From the NCBI GenBank assembly GCA_029933295.1, contig JAOZOL010000009.1, positions 1 to 26,257 on the forward strand: a stretch of DNA of 26,257 bases. Direction: 5' to 3'. Positions 24,329-26,257 of the stretch are shown here, piece after piece. Numbering within the stretch: the first letter of the stretch is position 1; every line of letters begins with the position of its first letter. The stretch comes from Desulfobacterales bacterium (GTDB lineage Bacteria; Desulfobacterota; Desulfobacteria; Desulfobacterales; Desulfosalsimonadaceae). The translations under genes and the position numbers were made by a program. The notes beneath the pieces were generated by a model. It did no database searches and was not told where the DNA came from. It saw only the letters and a list, made by a program, of their open reading frames with translations.

Positions 24329-25273
24329 TTAATCAATCAGCTTTTCCGCCACCCTTAAGCACGCACTCCGTGCCATTGGATTGATTTTAATTTCCGCAGG
24401 CGTTGGCCGGATTACTTTCCGGCTTAGGACCCTGGCAATTTTTCTGCTATTGCATACACATTTGGGAAAATCCGGTGGACATGTACATTTACCTTCCAGG
24501 TCTAAAAACCGCCTTTTAACGATACGATCTTCAAGCGAATGAAAGGAAATAAAACATATCCGGCCCCCGGGATTTAAAAAACCAACAGCATCTGAAATAA
24601 ACGAATCCAGAACTTCCAGCTCTTTGTTAACAGCAATACGCAGGGCCATGAACACTTTGGTGGCAGGATGAATCTTTCGCTTATGAACAAAGCGCTTCGG
24701 TATTGCTTCATAAACGATTTGTGCCAGTTCCCTGCTGGTGCGTATGCTTCCCCCGGCTCTTACGGCTACAATATGACGAGCAATTTTTCTTGCCCACCGC
24801 TCTTCGCCGTATTCCCGGATAACTTTTTCAAGATGGCCCGCCGATGCATTATTAACAATATCTTGCGCCGTGATCTCGGATTCGGCATTCATCCTCATAT
24901 CAAGGGGTTCATCCCGTAAAAAACTGAACCCGCGGCCGCTTGATTCAATCTGGTGCAGTGAAAGACCAAGATCCGCTATTATGCCGTCGACCCTGGAAAT
25001 ATTTAATTGTGAAAGTATATTGGGGAGGTTGATATAATTATCATGAAACAGGTGAGTATTTGCTGCATATGGCTTAAGCACATGGGTTGCATTTTCAATC
25101 GCATCTGAATCCTGATCAATGCCGATTAATAGTCCATCAGGCAAAATTTTATCCAGAATTGCCCTTGAATGCCCGGCCCCGCCAATTGTACAGTCTACAT
25201 AACATTTTCCCGGCTCACACTTCAGGTATGCAATCACTTCATTTAACATAACGGGTGTGTGACGGTAAATCAT
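24329..25273 (-). CDS. rsmH: 16S rRNA m4C1402 methyltransferase RsmH
   Basis: A 314-aa SAM-dependent methyltransferase (formerly MraW) that methylates N4 of C1402 in the 16S rRNA P-site region. The N-terminal HTPVMLNEVI and VDCTIGGAGHS motifs form the SAM site. GIDQDSDAI, IIADLGLSLHQIE, RGFSFLRDEPLDMRM and ICFISFHSLEDRIVKRRF follow in the usual order. Length is normal. It starts 4 nt after the mraZ stop, in the usual mraZ-rsmH pair. Confidence 0.98.
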   Translation of the reverse strand: MIYRHTPVMLNEVIAYLKCEPGKCYVDCTIGGAGHSRAILDKILPDGLLIGIDQDSDAIENATHVLKPYAANTHLFHDNYINLPNILSQLNISRVDGIIADLGLSLHQIESSGRGFSFLRDEPLDMRMNAESEITAQDIVNNASAGHLEKVIREYGEERWARKIARHIVAVRAGGSIRTSRELAQIVYEAIPKRFVHKRKIHPATKVFMALRIAVNKELEVLDSFISDAVGFLNPGGRICFISFHSLEDRIVKRRFLDLEGKCTCPPDFPKCVCNSRKIARVLSRKVIRPTPAEIKINPMARSACLRVAEKLID

Positions 25274-25277
25274 TACG

Positions 25278-25727
25278 TTAGAGTCCTAATTTTGCTATTT
25301 CGTTTCTAGCCTCCTCTTCCCTCATCATCAATTCTTCCAGTCTGGCGTTTTCTTGCTCCCACTTTTCCCGGGTCAATATATCAAAACGATTCATAACGCC
25401 GACAAGGACGATATCTTTTTCCAGTTTTGCATAATTTCTTAATTCCGGCGGAATCAAAATTCTCCCCTGTGTATCCAATGAACAGTCTGCGGAACCGCCA
25501 ATAAAAGTCCGCTTGAAAAGACGTATGGTATCGCTTGTTTCAACCAAAGAAAGAATTCTTTTCTCAATTTTGAACCATTGATCATAGGGATATGCGACAA
25601 GCCCCCCGTCAAGGCGTGAAACCATAAGACCGTCCCCGCCCTTCTCATTTAAGATTTGCCGAAATCGAACAGGAATGATGACCCGGCCTTTAGGGTCAAT
25701 GGTATGATATGAACTCCCCCGAAACAT
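25278..25727 (-). CDS. mraZ: Transcriptional regulator MraZ
   Basis: A 149-aa protein with two AbrB-like MraZ repeats. The first is FRGSSYHTIDPKGRVIIPVRFR (about 2-23) and the second SADCSLDTQGRILIPPELR (about 79-97). The DxxGRxxIP core is present in both. MraZ forms a ring that binds repeated short boxes near its own promoter and represses the dcw operon. Three such boxes lie in this gene's leader, the last overlapping the ribosome binding site. It is the first gene of the cluster. Confidence 0.98.
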   Translation of the reverse strand: MFRGSSYHTIDPKGRVIIPVRFRQILNEKGGDGLMVSRLDGGLVAYPYDQWFKIEKRILSLVETSDTIRLFKRTFIGGSADCSLDTQGRILIPPELRNYAKLEKDIVLVGVMNRFDILTREKWEQENARLEELMMREEEARNEIAKLGL

Positions 25728-25737
25728 GGAATATAAT

Positions 25738-25762
25738 CCCCATTAATATCCAAATTAATCCA
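25738..25762 (-). promoter_or_regulatory. Three MraZ-type boxes in the mraZ leader
   Basis: On the minus strand TGGAT-N5-TGGAT-N5-TGGGG runs from 25762 to 25738 with exact 10-nt spacing. The E. coli MraZ operator is three TGGGN boxes with 5-nt spacers in the same leader position. The third box supplies the GGGG that probably serves as mraZ ribosome binding site, so MraZ bound to DNA would sit just past the start site. The first two boxes have A instead of the third G. Confidence 0.65.
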
Positions 25763-25771
25763 CCGACTTTT

Positions 25772-25801
25772 TAGATAGCCCAAAATATATCGATTTGTCA
25801 A
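25772..25801 (-). promoter_or_regulatory. Candidate promoter of the dcw cluster (PmraZ)
   Basis: On the minus strand a perfect TTGACA (25796-25801) is followed by an 18-nt spacer and a weak -10, TATCTA (25772-25777). Upstream lies a long A/T-only stretch that could act as an UP element. Transcription would start near 25765, about 38 nt before mraZ and immediately upstream of the MraZ-type boxes. Confidence 0.55.
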
Positions 25802-26111
25802 GAAAAAAATGTATCTTTTTTTTATTTTTTTATAATAATTTTAAATATTAAAATCTAAGTGGATATTTATGGAGTAATATTTTTTATTTGGCACTAAAAA
25901 ACATGTTCGTCAACATGAAAAATAAAAAACTAAAGCAACAAAATATCGATAAAATTATAAAAATATGTTATTCTAAAAAAATATTTCAATACCGGCTGAA
26001 ATAACATGCGATTATATAATCTTATTATCGATATGAAAAAGATTCAGTATTTGAAGCCGTGAATTTGATCGCTGAAAATTTAAAACATGAATTAAAAAAA
26101 TAAAAGAAAGG
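25802..26111. other. AT-rich intergenic stretch without a supported gene
   Basis: This part of the region upstream of mraZ is very AT-rich. It holds a short inverted repeat CATGTT-CGTC-AACATG (25902-25917) and only very short frames on the plus strand. I see no gene, RNA or transposase I can support. The stretch may contain decayed coding remnants. Confidence 0.5.
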
Positions 26112-26200
26112 CTGAAGTCCGGCACTCAATCTGTACGGAGGGGTATTCCTCACAGATGTTGATTGCACCTCAAGGATTGAGTGCCGGAGAAGACTGAAGT
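26112..26200. repeat. Inverted-repeat element flanked by 7-bp direct repeats
   Basis: CCGGCACTCAATC (26119-26131) and its exact reverse complement (26175-26187) are separated by 43 nt. The match extends to 14 bp with the adjacent T/A pair. Inside, ATCTGT/ACAGAT (26129-26134, 26152-26157) encloses GAGG/CCTC (26138-26141, 26148-26151). The inner stem shares bases with the outer one, so they are partly exclusive. CTGAAGT occurs at 26112-26118 and 26194-26200, on either side. It may be a miniature mobile element, a REP-like repeat or the structured leader of a gene beyond the window. Confidence 0.55.
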
Positions 26201-26257
26201 GGAATTTATTCAAAAATATCGTGCTTCTATCCATGGTCTTTTTTCAGACCAGATCAT

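Noticed and set aside
25915..26004. 29-codon lysine-rich frame on the plus strand upstream of mraZ
   Set aside because: Explained by A-rich base composition; no ribosome binding site and no partner gene.
26007..26102. Two short adjoining plus-strand frames (starting MRLYNLII, ending AENLKHELKK) that a single frameshift would join
   Set aside because: It might be the decayed end of a gene, but about 30 codons with no homolog in mind are not enough to call a pseudogene.
26025..26234. Minus-strand frame of 69 codons at the window edge
   Set aside because: It runs through the inverted-repeat element, has no ribosome binding site, and its composition is unlike the other proteins.
26234..26251. 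Hairpin TGGTCT/AGACCA near the window end
   Set aside because: A 6-bp stem with a T-rich loop and no downstream context; it could be part of something beyond the window, but nothing can be concluded.
1..26257. CRISPR arrays, insertion sequences with transposase, rRNA genes
   Set aside because: No regularly spaced repeats, transposase motifs or rRNA segments were seen on either strand.

Overview
The window is a chromosomal stretch of a Gram-negative, anaerobic bacterium. The best guess is a sulfate-reducer-like member of the Desulfobacterota (former Deltaproteobacteria, Desulfobacterales-like). This rests on three things: an Rnf complex paired with a multihaem c-type cytochrome full of CxxCHH motifs, a MurE with the meso-diaminopimelate motif DNPR, and the overall style of the proteins. 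Every gene I can support, including the tRNA, lies on the minus strand, so the genes read from high to low coordinates.

Region A (about 26257 to 25728) is non-coding and very AT-rich. It holds a 13-14 bp inverted repeat flanked by a 7-bp direct repeat (26112-26200), then the mraZ promoter. Three 10-nt-phased MraZ-type boxes lie in the mraZ leader.

Region B (25727 to 8403) is a complete division and cell wall (dcw) cluster: mraZ, rsmH, a small cysteine-rich membrane ORF, ftsL, ftsI, murE, murF, mraY, murD, ftsW, murG, murC, murB, ftsQ, ftsA, ftsZ. Genes overlap or are separated by at most about 55 nt, so one long transcript from the mraZ promoter is likely. It ends at a strong rho-independent terminator at 8233-8261. 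There is no ddl gene between murB and ftsQ. The products take UDP-MurNAc-pentapeptide synthesis from MurB to MurF, make lipids I and II (MraY, MurG), polymerise and cross-link septal glycan (FtsW, FtsI) and build the Z-ring (FtsZ, FtsA, FtsQ, FtsL).

Region C (8402 to 7925) is a 478-nt gap with the ftsZ 3' UTR, the terminator, a candidate promoter and a leader hairpin for the next operon. Region D (7924 to 1057) is an rnf operon: octahaem cytochrome, rnfC, rnfD, rnfG, rnfE, rnfA, rnfB. It is the most unusual part of the window. RnfB is fused to a complete GltD/NfnB-like FAD and NAD(P)H oxidoreductase. RnfC keeps its two [4Fe-4S] motifs but lacks the glycine-rich FMN/NADH motifs. RnfD shows no S/TxAT flavinylation motif. 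RnfG keeps SGAT, and RnfA and RnfE keep their intramembrane cysteines. Together this suggests an Rnf whose pyridine-nucleotide site has moved from RnfC to RnfB, with a periplasmic haem wire on the other side.

Region E (1056 to 1) holds an unrecognised coiled-coil protein gene and a tRNA-Ala(GGC) whose candidate promoter overlaps a perfect 16-bp palindrome. All functional statements come from motif reading alone; no database search was possible.
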